Shown here: positions 1 to 11,517 of the stretch, one piece after another | Layout of the letters: the number at the start of each line of letters is the position of its first letter | How positions within the stretch are numbered: position 1 is the first letter of the stretch | Assembly (NCBI GenBank): GCA_963693285.1 | Contig: OY848917.1 | Coordinates: 27,529,745-27,593,744 of the forward strand | Direction: 5' to 3' | Source of the DNA: Xestospongia muta | Taxonomy: Eukaryota > Porifera > Demospongiae > Haplosclerida > Petrosiidae | DNA: 64,000 nucleotides | The notes under the pieces: generated by a model | What the model was told of the DNA's origin: nothing | Database searches by the model: none | Seen by the model: the letters and a program-made list of their open reading frames with translations, nothing else | Translations under genes and position numbers: made by a program

Positions 1-619
1 AAACAATTTATCAATCAGAAACATCAAAGAGTATTAATTTTATGATCAACAGTTTACAATTAATACAACCAACTGCACACCATAATATGCCAACAACAAT
101 AATTTTATTATTTTTCTTTTTATGCTGGGAGGAGACAACTGTATTCAAAATACATGTAAATATGGTTAATAGGTTTCCACTACATTTGAGCTACAAGATA
201 CATGAGAATACGATCAATACAATCAACTATACACTTTAATAAATCAACAAAAATAAATTTTGTAACATTTTTAGATTCCGTTGGACATAAGCACTACACC
301 TACTCCTATAATGGTCTTCACTGCATTTATCTCATTATTTATATGAACATATATACTTAAGCCTAGAAAGAAACAACCATGATAATACATACAAATGCTT
401 ACTACATACTTTACCTGTGACAACCAAAAATGAACCGTGGAATCACTTCTCTATTCACTATAGACAATTGTTTTTGGAGCCAAATTTACTGGGAAGATCC
501 CATGCTAAAGTTATGTTCAGTACTCATTACAATAACAAAATTGTACCAATATTATTGAATGAATTAGAATCAAGATAGATTATATCACTGGTTACCAATC
601 CTGATCTGTTCCTGGTTTT
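1..619. other. no gene recognised
   Basis: AT-rich sequence. Only short open stretches are present, none resembling a known family. No repeat structure was seen. Confidence 0.5.
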
Positions 620-3600
620 GGCATAATAAGTAATCTTTTCTTGTAGGGAACACCACACTTGCCTCCAGAGTCAGTTCCTTTATAGAAATAACTGGAAAGA
701 CAGGATACAAAAACAGGTTTATCTAGTTTGCTTACTTACCTTAACTTGGAAAAATATTTTTGTGATTACTGATATATACCATATGTGGTGCTCGAGTCAA
801 TATTGGTTGAATTAAATCAAAGAATTCATCCCAGGATCCCACTACAAAAGAGAGAATGAAAGTCACTTTCATATTGACTTACCACTCCAGCATAGCCTCT
901 AGCATAACTTATATCTCCAATATCTATCATAGGCATGTCTTATTCAATGAGGGGAGTTGTTTGAAGAGAAGGAACTTGTGAATGGATTGCTTGAAGACTA
1001 ACATCACTTGGGATTCACCCATATATTGGAGGGAGAGAGTTCAAATAGATCGTAAAGTATCATATTTTAATTCCAAATGTTATAATTTTTATTTAGCATT
1101 TGGATCAGATTTAGGTGGTACTTTAAATGAATAAACTGGACTCCACCCATAATTATCATTACCAAATTGGTAATTATACACATGATCAGTGTTAGCCTGA
1201 AACAAAAACCATGACATCATTAAAATATAATGGACTAACATGTTCATAGAAACCACATGAAGTACTCCAGAGTCTATGTAGCAGGAGGTTCACACATGTC
1301 ACTACCAGAATAGCTTATGACATGTTGTCCATGGTTACATGTGAGTAACAATGAAACTTTGTTCTACTAAATGACCAGTCTCTATCAATGTAGCTGTCAC
1401 TAGACGAATAATAACACATTAAACTTTGATGATGGTCAGGTAGAGTCTTCTCAATGTTTTTGAAGCATTTGTTTCTGTGTGCCAATGACTTGAAATAACT
1501 GTGCTTTGCCTCAAAACCCATGCACCAATATCTACTGGCAGGACCAAATTTATTATATGAAGACCAAGGACATAAATGATTAAAAGTATATCTACCTGAG
1601 AAGCCATTCAGGAAGGTGAATGATGTAGTGAAATTTTGGAGTCATAGGAGCGTTAGGATACAGATGACAAAAATTATCGTTATGTTCTTGTATTACAGTC
1701 TTCAGATATGGAACAGCTTCATGAGATGTGATTGGACCAAAAGCATAATCCATGATAGTCAGCATCCGTATGAAATCTCCAATAAATAAAGGTAACATCC
1801 TAGCAAGACACCACAATTGTGTAGCTACATAATTTGTAAATCATGCATGACCAGAACAATTATTAATGGACATACCTGTTTGCTTTAAGCTATGGTCTTG
1901 GGAATTCAGTGATTTTTGCATAACAGGCATGGGTTTGTTAGGTAAATCACAGTATCCATATGAAATTCTCAATTTGGTCATTGAGAAATGACAAAAAGAT
2001 AAGTTTCCTTTCTTGTACTAGGTACTTCAATAACTCCTTTGTTTCGTACGGTAAGACACCTTCTAGTATATCATGCATGATGTCAGGGGCAAGCCCCTCA
2101 GTTACACGAAAGAATTGTGACTGGTTCAATAAAGAGTCATGACTGGCACCATAGGTTGTAGCAGCATGCTCATGTAATGGACCACCAAATTATGCACAGT
2201 GACTTGCGTGAGTGATACGAGTACGAGGCTCAAATTTTTCTGAAAGAAACTATTATAAAAACAAACAATAATTAACCAATTATTTTAAGTTACCTTTAGA
2301 AGCCATATCTTCAGCAACTGCCATGCAAAATCTGCACTTTCTCAGAGCAGAAGCTAGAGCCTTGTACTCACCTAGACACCAGCTAGCAAGGTTGTCAGCA
2401 CACACTAGACTAATAGTCCCATGAATATTGAGTTGTACCCCTGTATTTTAATATTGATGCCTTCATCCTACTGTATGCTAATTAATACTAATGTGCCACA
2501 CAACATACTTCTTCAAGCTTCATCACACTTTTCATAAATGGCTCCAACACTTTATCTACACCATAATCTTGGAGTATTGAATGACGAACAATTGTGATTA
2601 GTTGTATCACTTTTAAAGAGGACCTAAGTTTTGGACTTAGGTTACCTAAAACATAATAAAATATTCCTATAATTGTATGGTAATGATTGTGTGTACTTTA
2701 TTTAATATACCGAGCTTGTGCTTCTTCGCTCTTGATCCAATGGGGTTACAACCCTCAAGATCATCGTAGTATAACATCAACTGTATAGCTGTAGGACAAG
2801 TTGAAAACAGAGAATGATTTTTAAATGAAGAGCCATCACAATAATCTTCAATTAAGTTATCACTGCGACCATGTCCCCTCATAATCTACAATGTATAATT
2901 ACATTCATGTTTATTAAAATTGCACCTCATCGAATACAGTAGTGTTAGAGAGTAATTGCTGAAGTGACTGTTCAAGAGGCACATCATAGGCACAGTCACT
3001 GCAGAACTTGAAGCGCTTACCAACCCTTCTTAATTTCCTTCCTAATTCTCTCTCCATAGGTTCCTGAAATAAGTCATATTAATTTTATATTTATTTCTCT
3101 AACCACTAGACCAACTAGTATGTCTTTTTCTGCATGTAAGATGACTGTAAAGCTTTAAATGGATTACGCAAAAACAAAAAAACTAAAAGTATTCTTAGTT
3201 AGGATACATTCAATTTTAGCTATCTAAAGTTTCTTGAACTACTCCAATACATAACTCTAACTATTATATATAGAACAAAAAGAACAAACATCACTAAGCT
3301 GAAACATCAAATGCCATAACATCTATCATTTGCTGCACAATCATAAAGAAATCATCAATCAAATCATTCATAGCTAGTTGTGATATGTTTCATACTTCCT
3401 TGCTTTTCAAAGTAAACAATACAGCATTTCTTTTCAGTGATTCATTGTACTCCCCTCCACCAGTTTTAGATATATCAGTATCACTTAAAGTGCCAGAGTC
3501 TTGTGGCAACTCATCAATAATCATACTGTTACTTGGTAGGTCAAAATCACTTTGGTGCTTTCATCGTAAATGTTTACGATACGAATAGTAGTTAGTGTAT

Positions 3601-3743
3601 GTTCTTGGGCATCTTTTAATTCCACAAACCACGTGAAATCCAGGCTCATGAGCATGGACAGCACCTATGTGTCGCAATACAGCATTCATGTTTGAAGAAG
3701 TACAGTTATAACACAAGGAACAGGTGAATTTACTGGTAGCCAT
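620..3743 (-). pseudogene. EnSpm-like transposase, multi-exon, broken
   Basis: The N-terminal exon (3743-3561) holds a C2H2-like finger pair (CSLCYN..., then CGIKRCPRTY...H). Later blocks are at 2882-2667 (YYDDLEGCNPIGS, KKHKLG), 2129-1947 (APDIMHDILEGVLPYE), 1816-1592 (MWCLARMLPLFIGDF), 1521-1315 (EAKHSYFKSLAHR...HHQSLMCYY) and weaker C-terminal traces near 1170-1095 and 690-620. The same blocks occur in the same order at 26443-23456. The family is the animal EnSpm/CACTA-type transposase; the MHD.LEGV block is characteristic of uncharacterised proteins encoded by such elements. A TGA follows the zinc-finger exon directly and other stops occur, so this is a pseudogene. Exon ends are approximate. 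Confidence 0.65.
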
Positions 3744-3808
3744 TGCTCTTTAGCCACACCTCTTGAGCTACCGCCTCTCCTGTGCTTTAAATAAATTTGC
3801 TATAGCAC

Positions 3809-4330
3809 ATGTTCATACTTCGTACTTGTTTTATTCATCTTCGAGCTAGAAGGAGTCACTATTATAGAGAGCAAATGTGTGATGACCTCAACAAAACCGT
3901 AATACTAGCAAGTGATGATAGTAATACTGTGAAGATGCTTAAAGAACAATGTGTTTCCCTCTTCAAATTTGGAGCAAACGTAAAATTAGACATTGTTTTT
4001 CAAAATTATGACCCAGACTGGGATGCTCTAATCGACCTGTGTGACAATGACTTACTTATGCACAAAGATAAGTTAAGAATGGTTGTCCAGCCTTTGTTAA
4101 ATGATGTATCATCTGTCAGTGAAGTGAGTGAGCATTAATTAAAATTGTAGTTTCATTACTTTTAGGTAAACATTGAATCTGATGTTCCTTCTTCATCATC
4201 ACTAATTAATTCACCTTCAATAGTACCTGGTACTCCATCAGTCATCAATGTGTCAACCCCACTCAATACTCCATCTACTGAAAACACTCCAATACTGATG
4301 CTATTATTCCGTCATTATGTAATAGAAAAC
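3809..4330 (+). pseudogene. divergent partner ORF of EnSpm copy 1 with a PB1-like segment
   Basis: An open frame of 109 codons (3809-4138) starts about 65 bp from the transposase start on the opposite strand. A segment around residues 50-95 reads LDIVFQNYDPDWDALIDL, then DKLRMVV. This resembles the PB1/ubiquitin-like N-terminal region of element-encoded proteins in animals (inference from pattern only). The true start may be the later ATG near 3870. A Ser/Pro/Thr-rich stretch follows after a possible splice at about 4166 (SSSSLINSPSIVPGTPS), then the frame decays. The equivalent gene in copy 2 begins with a SAM domain instead. Confidence 0.4.
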
Positions 4331-4589
4331 GCCCTCGTTGTATTCTTTACTCTGACAATGATTCATGTCTTATTGCTAGTTTATTTATTATGCATATTGG
4401 AGACACGTGGCCATGGCTGACAATTATTGCCCTATATGTACTGTATAGTTGATATGAAGCGAGTTGTTAACATCAAACAGTCCAATAGAATTGATGTAGT
4501 GTTGCTACACATATTACTAACTGGAAAGACAACAAAAATGATATTAGAGCATGTATCAACAAATGAGCATGTAAATAGACGATTGTAAT

Positions 4590-5155
4590 TTAAGGTTATG
4601 TGACAGAGGTTCAATTGTGGAGTGTGACTTCAATAGCCATGTGCTTGGAGTTTAAATGGAGGAGTGTGACTTCTATAGTCATGTGATAGGTACGGAAGCC
4701 TCAGACAGACATTCCAATTCCTATTTCCTATATCCTCCACGGACATTCGCGCATTAAAAAATTCCAATTAAGGACCCAGTTGATGAGTTCAATTTCTTGT
4801 TCCTATTTCCATTTTTGGCACGTGTTTAGTTTTTTTCTTGTTACTTAATAAAACGCGAAGCACGAGTATCACGAGCCCTCTCTTAGAATCGAGCGTCAGC
4901 GAGATGTTTCCAGTTAGGTTGGGTTCTTGATTTTGGTTGTATATTGAAATTGGAACCCATCAACTGCATCTTTAATTGGAATGTAAAGGTTCGTTTAATT
5001 GGAATTTAAGGTGGCGGAAGAAATTAGAAATAAGAATAGGAATGTCCGTCTGAGGCTTCCGTAGAAAGGGGTTCAAATGGAGGAGTGTGACATCATAGTC
5101 ATGTGCTATGGGTTCTAATAGAGGAGTGTGACTTTAATAGTCATGTAATAGGGCA
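4590..5155. repeat. about 45-bp tandem repeat, interrupted by a MITE
   Basis: At least four imperfect units of the type GGTTCAAATGGAGGAGTGTG followed by ACTTCAATAGTCATGTG are visible. Two lie before and two after the inverted-repeat element at 4691-5063. The units are close in sequence, so the array predates the insertion. Confidence 0.7.
4691..5063. mobile_element. foldback MITE, about 373 bp
   Basis: It begins TACGGAAGCCTCAGACAGAC and ends in the near-perfect reverse complement (GTCTGAGGCTTCCGTA). The similarity continues inward: the block around AATTCCAATTAAGGACCCAG on the left is mirrored by the block around CATCTTTAATTGGAAT on the right. Most of the element can therefore fold on itself. 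No coding potential. A diverged relative lies at about 53280-53400. No clear target-site duplication was identified. Confidence 0.75.
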
Positions 5156-5169
5156 AAGACCTAACATAG

Positions 5170-5290
5170 TGCTGCAGTAAAGGTAGTGTGATACCACTAT
5201 TATTATGATAATAAAAAACTGCACTACATACCAGCAGCAGTACCAATTACTGTAAGAATAGTTAAACAGGTTTTGGATACAATAAATCAA
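5170..5290 (-). pseudogene. relic of SLC15-like transporter fragment
   Basis: This stretch is a degenerate copy of 9130-9240 inside the transporter gene. Both share GTAGTGTGATACCACTATTA, then TTGCACTAC / CTGCACTAC and AGTACCAATT in the same order, with internal deletions. Only about 100 bp is recognisable. Confidence 0.6.
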
Positions 5291-5929
5291 TGTTATCAGT
5301 CACAACAAGGGACAAGGGTCAACTCCCCTCTAGTGGTTGAGATAAGGAAAGAGGTGAGGCTTCATTTTATTTTACTTCAGTAGGTGTAAAATCTTCAGGT
5401 ACTTCTAATATTAACTTCACAATTGTACACCTATATTGTGAAGGGACAATGTCCCGATCTTTGGTAGTTTGTTAATGCTTTTGCCGTAATGATGTCCATA
5501 TACGCTTGAATGACCAGAAATCATTTTTTCAGGCTGACCATATAGTATACACATAGTATTCACCTCATCTGTTAGGTAGTCCATTGTAGTGAGACACATA
5601 ATGGATGACATAGATGATGTGTTGTTTTTATTGCCCGCTAGTTTAAATTTTCTATATGAAAAGTATATCTTCATTTGTACCTTTATCTAATTGATGTAAA
5701 AGCATGAATGGATCTTGTTGAATAATTTTGCTACATTAATAGGAGTAACCTATGTTATTGGGGATTGATTGTACAAATACAATTTTGCACATAGATTAGT
5801 GTCATTGATATAGAACCATTAAGTGTTGTTTTCTGTGGAGCGTATAAATGAAGAGTAGTGACTATTCTGATATTTCTCTATCTCCAAAAGTTTGTAATTT
5901 GCATTCACTACTTCAGTAAATCATGCATT

Positions 5930-6330
5930 AAACATTTTCAGTACTAAATAGTAAATTATATTTACATGATGTATTTATTAAATTTAATTACTAAGCCACA
6001 AATCACCACACAATTTTTCCAAATTATGACTCAACAGTAAATATGTTATTTAATAAATTATCTATTATTTAGTAATCAAATGTTATTTAATAAATCATCT
6101 ATTATTTAGTAATCAAATGTTATTTGATAAATCATCCATTATTTATTAAATCATATACAATTTACTAAAACATTCATTACTTTAGTAAATCATATATTAT
6201 TTAACAAATCAAGCATTATTTAGTAATTCACAAGTTATGTATGTATGATTTACTAAATGTTTCATGATTTTTTAAAATACAAGTAATATATAAATCAGCA
6301 GTTATTTAATAAATAATGATTCATTTAATA
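5930..6330. repeat. AT-rich degenerate repeat with ATTTAGTAAATCAT core
   Basis: Many imperfect copies of a TTATTTAGTAAATCATG-like motif occur, including two nearly identical successive units of about 37 bp at 6045-6120. No genes. Confidence 0.6.
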
Positions 6331-6629
6331 TACCATGAAAATTTTCCAATTTTGATACTAATGATGCCCGATACAATATTACATGGTCTGTATCACCACA
6401 GAATCTGTTATATGGTGGCAATGTGAAATGACCATAATGCTTGGCCAATATAGACAGCTAATATGTTCTTTACATAATATAAATAGACATTACTATATAG
6501 ATTTATTATATATTGTCTCCCAAGTACTGTAACACAACACAATGATAAAATAATTTTACTCTTGATAGTTTAGTGTGCAGCCAGCTTTTACCATATCTAT
6601 TATAAAAATAGTTGCCTTAAAAGATGTAA

Positions 6630-6800
6630 GATTGTCTTTACAATTTGCAAATTTGTTGACTAACACATGAAGGGATGTCTAATTTAGTGGCAATTTGCAA
6701 CAATAAAATAATTACTAACTTCAACAGCACAGTTATAAATATGTACTTTGGAACTATGGTCTTGCTAATTTTCAGTAGTGTAGCATATTAAATATACACA
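6630..6800. repeat. dispersed repeat, second copy at 30955-31140
   Basis: The two places share TTTACAATTTGCAAATT, GTTGACTAACAC, TAATTTAGTGGCAATTT and AATAAAATAA in the same order and spacing. Non-coding in both. Confidence 0.7.
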
Positions 6801-6819
6801 CAAACTCATTGTAGCTATG

Positions 6820-7750
6820 ACTACAATCAAAGCTGAATAACGATTTAATTATGTATAATAACCAACTCATTGTAGCTATGACTACAATCATAGCTGAATT
6901 ACGATTTAATTATGTATAATAACCTATCATAAGTTCTTTGAGATCATCTTACCATAACATCTTATACTATATGGAGTTGTACAACTAGTAGCACAGCTGC
7001 TATTACTGATTGAAGAAATACTACAGCTACTTAATGAAGATTCAGTAGCATAATAACTGTAAGAATATAATAGAAAGTAGAGTATGTGTGCTAGATACTC
7101 CAGCAATACTCAGAAAAGGAGAGAATCCCTAAAAAAATCATAGCTTACAGTTTAGTCTATGTATACATGTATGTTTGTTACTTCGTTTACTATATTTTCA
7201 TTGTGTGTATAATTGATTAGTTGTAAATACCACTATTTACAAAAATTGAATGGTAAGGTACATAGCAAAGTTGTTTTACAATTGTGTACTCCTTTATACA
7301 GTACATTGTTATCATTTGTGTAAGAGTGTACACTTACCATAGTGTTCGTATGTTGTTATAATAATTTCACTCATAGTAGCTATGAGAGGAATTACTATAA
7401 CAATGCCTGTCAAAGCTGACTTGTCATTTAATATTGTATAATAACCAATCATGTGTATTTAGTGATCACCGTACCATAACATCTTATAGCATATGGAGTT
7501 GTACAACTAGTAGCACAGCTGCTACTACTGATTGAATAAATATTACAGCTACTTAATGAAGATTCAGTAGCATAATAACTGCAGGGAAAAAAATTGAAGG
7601 TAGAGTATGTGTACTGGATACTCCAGGAATACTCAGAAGTGGAGAGAATCCCTATAAAATCATAGCTTACAGTTTAGTCTCTGTATACATGTATGCTTGT
7701 TACTTTGTTTACTATATATTCATTGTGTATATTATTGATTAATTGTAAAA
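6820..7750 (-). repeat. tandem duplication of about 500 bp with a candidate cysteine-rich exon in each copy
   Basis: Copy A (about 6820-7240) and copy B (about 7385-7750) share long stretches in the same order. On the minus strand each has an open stretch of about 105-110 bp (about 7057-6950 and 7580-7475) preceded by a CAG acceptor-like site and followed by a GTAAG/GTACG donor-like site. Both encode a Ser/Cys-rich peptide (YYATESSLSSC..., then SCATSCTTPY.IRCYG). The flanks contain stops in copy A, so these would be isolated exons. No family was recognised. A short 60-bp tandem repeat (AACTCATTGTAGCTATGACT) lies at 6805-6920. Confidence 0.45.
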
Positions 7751-7901
7751 TTACAAAATTGTAGTTAACAAAACAATTGCTATAAAAAAGAAAACAAACA
7801 ATAAATCTGTTTACAAAAAGTTTCTATATATGTACAATAAATTGTATGCAATTATATGTGTGTTTAACGTGGTATTTTGGAAGTAACAAAGTGCATAGTT
7901 G

Positions 7902-9603
7902 TTAATATATTTCAAAATATTCCACTTCAGTTATCTCTTGTTTTCTATTTAATATCCTTTCCCAGTACTCTTCAATAATGACACGTTCATTAGTTGTTGA
8001 TGGTTCATCTCTTTGTCTTTGTTTATACTGCTTCGACACATGACAATATAGTAGCAAGGAAAGTAATACTATTAAACTCTTAATAGTGTAATACAACCAG
8101 TTGTGACCCAATTTACTATTTAAGGCAATGGTTAATGATGCATACTTTATACTCAATTGACTATATATTCCAATTAATAGACCTTGCATATGATAAGGTG
8201 CCTGTGCAATGATGAATTCATAAATAGTTAAGAACAAAAAGACAGAAATTCCATTAAGGATTTGAGGTAGAATTAACAACTGGTATGGTAAAGGCTGTTC
8301 TATTTTAAAGAATACACAGAATATGACCTGCAATAGTGATGAAATACTGGCTAAAAAGAGACTTAGACCAATACACTTCAGCATTTTTGGTAACTTGTGA
8401 GAGTAAAATGGAAAAATTACAAATTGAAGACACAATATACCAACAACAATAATCAAAACACTTATTGAGGTAGGGAAAACTAACACTATGCTTTCCATTA
8501 AATTAAAAGTGACTTTAGTAGCATTTGTATCAATTGTCATATTGAATAATTTAATATACTCACTAGCTATTCCTACTGTAGACTCATTGAAGTGATAACC
8601 AAATAAAGACAACAAGATAAGTAAAATGTTTTTAAAACTCCTCACATCTTCCACTTGATCAGTTGTAAATGGTCCTCCATATCTCTCTTTAGCTCGATCT
8701 AACATTCCTGGAGGAGGTTCTCCATAAGTGAAGGCACTGCGTTGTAAAGGTCTCTTGTATTTAATAGCATATTTGAAGATGTTATAAATCTGTTTGGCAG
8801 GATTAACTGTAGGTGGTGGCTCAATTACAATATGTCGTTTTATAAAACAAAGTAAAAGAAAACCAGCTACAGTTGTTAATATTGCAAAAATGTATAGAAC
8901 TAATGCTATTATTGTTATATTGATAAAAATGACTGACTGTCCTATAGTTATCATCATTATCAAAATGAGATCTTCTAAAAAATGATGGTAGATAAATTGT
9001 AAGGTTCTGCCAATAAATGTAATATCTTAATTGATTTGATGAAACAAACAATAATTGGTCAGTACCAAGTTGAATAATGTTTGATTGAAACAAAGCTGCT
9101 CCAAAGTAAAAAGGCAAACTAGAAGCATAATAAAGTAGTGTGATACCACTATTACTATGATAATGAACAAAAGGCCAGACAAAAATAATTGCACTACCAA
9201 TTGTACCTATTGTAGTACCAATTGCTATAAAAATAGTTCCAACAAGCACAACTCGATATCTAATGAACCTATCACCAAGAAGAGCCAGAAATGGATAGAG
9301 AAGAAAATAACAATATGTTGGTATGTTTCTGAAATCTGTATCCTCGGTATAAAGAGTATTAATCATTGTCGTGTTAGTCACGGATATAGGTAGGAACATA
9401 AAAAAACTAAGTGTTAAAATCAAATAACAACATTTAGAAAGAGTAAAAGTCTTATCACAGTAATTCCTGAATCTTTGCATTCTCGTTGGTCTACGAACTC
9501 GACTGATGTCTAGTGATAAATTGTTTTCGGTGTCATTTTCACAAGATGAGTAACTGGAAGGTCTACAACCAGACGTAAGTGGTAAAGAATTTGCCATCTT
9601 CAA
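7902..9603 (-). CDS. SLC15/POT-family proton-coupled oligopeptide transporter, single exon, one frameshift
   Basis: The protein reads as a polytopic membrane protein of about 566 residues in two overlapping frames. The 5' frame (9603 to about 8980) starts MKMANSLPL and has several hydrophobic helices, including one just before GDRFIRYR. The 3' frame (about 8985 to 7902) carries the SLC15/POT-type block DRAKERYGGPFTTDQVEDV, then about five more helices and a charged tail. The family imports di- and tripeptides with protons. The frame changes at an A6 run (T6 in sense) at 8977-8982; reading it as five bases joins both frames with no stop. The total length (1702 nt) also equals a multiple of three plus one. 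This may be a sequencing or assembly error or a real disabling change. No introns are seen. Class assignment is firm; substrate is inferred. Confidence 0.8.
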
Positions 9604-9639
9604 TATTCAATTGTAGTTGAGTCCCGCGCTCGTTGGGGA

Positions 9640-10335
9640 ATATCTTAAAACTGGACATTGGAGTGGACAATGGGCTGGACCATGGACTACAAAAAATACA
9701 CCTTAATAATGAAAATTATTCTACAGATTATTGCTGTCTGCGTGTACACGAGGCCATGGTTGACAGTTCACACAACATTCTACAATATCTTACTGAATTA
9801 CACAAGGAGCACCTAAAGTTAGAATATAACTTATTGTTGTCATAGTTTACAACCAATTGATAAAAAATCTTTCAAGTATTCAGTCATTCAGTATCAGCTC
9901 TACAAGCATTGTTCATTCCTAATTAGCTATAGATATATCCCATTATAAGTCAACACTGTATATCAGTATATTTAAGTGACAGGTAATAGTCATTTCGGAC
10001 TTAACAGGACTAAATATTTGGCCAGTGCTGGCTATCTAATTATGTAGGGTTTTATATGGATTTGTGTATTCATCCCTACCTTGTTTCTTTCCTTTTTGGT
10101 GTATGAGTAATTATTTCTACATCTTTCCTTTTTAAAAATGTTTTGTGTTCAATATTGGGGCAAGCCCCAAAATTGTACAGGGACTGACCATGGACTGGAC
10201 TGATCTCTGGACTGGACTGTGGACTATAAATTAAAAAACACTTATTTATATAAACAGAGATTATTATATATCTACAGAATTATTGCTAATTTATTATCTA
10301 TATTGCTGGTACATGGTCATGAATGACAGTAGAAC
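9640..10335. repeat. duplicated GGACTGGAC-rich segment (9640-9800 and 10170-10335)
   Basis: Both segments start with iterated TGGACTGGAC-like sequence (GGACCATGGACTAC and GACCATGGACTGGAC). They continue with similar blocks (AATGAAAATTATTCTACAGA versus AGATTATTATATATCTACAG, then a CATGGT.GACAGT block). The first copy lies immediately 5' of the transporter gene. Open frames here are not convincing. Confidence 0.45.
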
Positions 10336-10448
10336 AACAACACTAACATACTGCCATATATAATATGATTACTCTTTCATGACGGTTTAATATATACAGT
10401 AGCAGTAGTTGATGGAGCTAACAGAATTGGACCTCAGAACAACAGTGG

Positions 10449-10709
10449 TTGTTTAATTTAGATAATAAGTTAGTACTTGTAATTGGTATTTTAACGACAT
10501 TTGTTGTTACTATTCTCATAGTCTCAGGTCTAACACCAATGGATACTGACCTTCCTGATGACTTGGTAATGCTACAGTTAATATATATATATATATATGA
10601 AATATTACTGAGCTACATTGGATTCATTGACATAATTATAAAGGTAGTAATAAATAGTCTTGGTTATGGCCATAATGGACCTACTGCAATGGCAGCAGTA
10701 TGTAAGTAG
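10449..10709 (+). CDS. possible small membrane-protein exon, unknown
   Basis: An 86-codon frame opens with a hydrophobic stretch (LVLVIGILTTFVVTILIVSG) that could be a single membrane helix. It then runs through a TA microsatellite at about 10578-10600 and a second hydrophobic patch. No family was recognised. The TA tract inside the frame argues that only the first part, if any, is coding. A splice donor-like TTGGTAATG lies near 10563. Confidence 0.2.
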   Translation: MFNLDNKLVLVIGILTTFVVTILIVSGLTPMDTDLPDDLVMLQLIYIYIYEILLSYIGFIDIIIKVVINSLGYGHNGPTAMAAVCK

Positions 10710-10818
10710 TGTATTTAAAATAACATTTTGTTATTTTAACTGAGGTCTTTCTTACCATAGATGCATCAATACAACGTAATAACAATTCTAAGTTACCACA
10801 AAGCCAAAACTAGTCTAA

Positions 10819-10821
<3 letters not shown>

Positions 10822-10854
<33 letters not shown>
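10822..10854. repeat. TA microsatellite
   Basis: Uninterrupted alternating TA run of about 33 bases. Confidence 0.95.
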
Positions 10855-10859
<5 letters not shown>

Positions 10860-11517
10860 CTAACTAGAAGCCAAAAGTAATCTCTGGCTCATGGTTTGAA
10901 TTGAAGCCATGAGATTCAGACAATATCATTTTGACTGAACTAACCCAGTTAGTTCATTTGAAATAGCATCTATCTATTGCTCATGGTTTCAATTCTTAGA
11001 CTACAAAAATTATTATGTCTTGAGACAACAGACTTTTGCAGGTTGTTGCTGAGCCATCACAATTTCAACAGGTCTCTTCACAATATAACTTAAAAAGCAG
11101 AGAATCATATATAACAGCAAATGTATATAATTATATATTTTAACTGTAGCATATATAAGATGTGGACATTCAATTGATGAAAGGTAAAGTGTTTTGCATT
11201 GACTCACAATTCATATCCACAAAATACACTAGAGGACATTAAAAACATCAATCTATAAAACTAAACTATATATCAAACTATAGGTTTATATATCATTTGT
11301 ATTAATAGACCTAAATGTAGTTGAGCGTCTAACCACCTTAAATCAGGTAATAATATTGGGAGGGGCTATAGGTATATACATTTTTTGGGAGTGGCTTTTA
11401 AACAGCGAATTTTAAGCTTCACTATAATAGCCAATATTTATGGTAAGTTTTACCATTTTTATAATAGTATATTTATTTTTTTATGCCTTAATCAGTGAAG
11501 TTTGTCTCACATGAATC

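Larger units (their letters stand above)
620..4440. mobile_element. EnSpm/CACTA-like DNA transposon, copy 1 (decayed)
   Basis: Two head-to-head gene remnants lie here. A transposase runs on the minus strand (about 3743 down to 620). A plus-strand partner starts near 3809, so only about 65 bp separates them. Each recognisable transposase block matches the order of blocks in the better-preserved element at 23.1-29.9 kb. No clean CACTG terminal repeat was found, so the ends are approximate. In-frame stops show that this copy is dead. Confidence 0.6.

Noticed and set aside
5417..5674. 85-codon minus-strand frame
   Set aside because: No family features, no splice or promoter context, in an AT-rich repeat-bearing region; probably chance.
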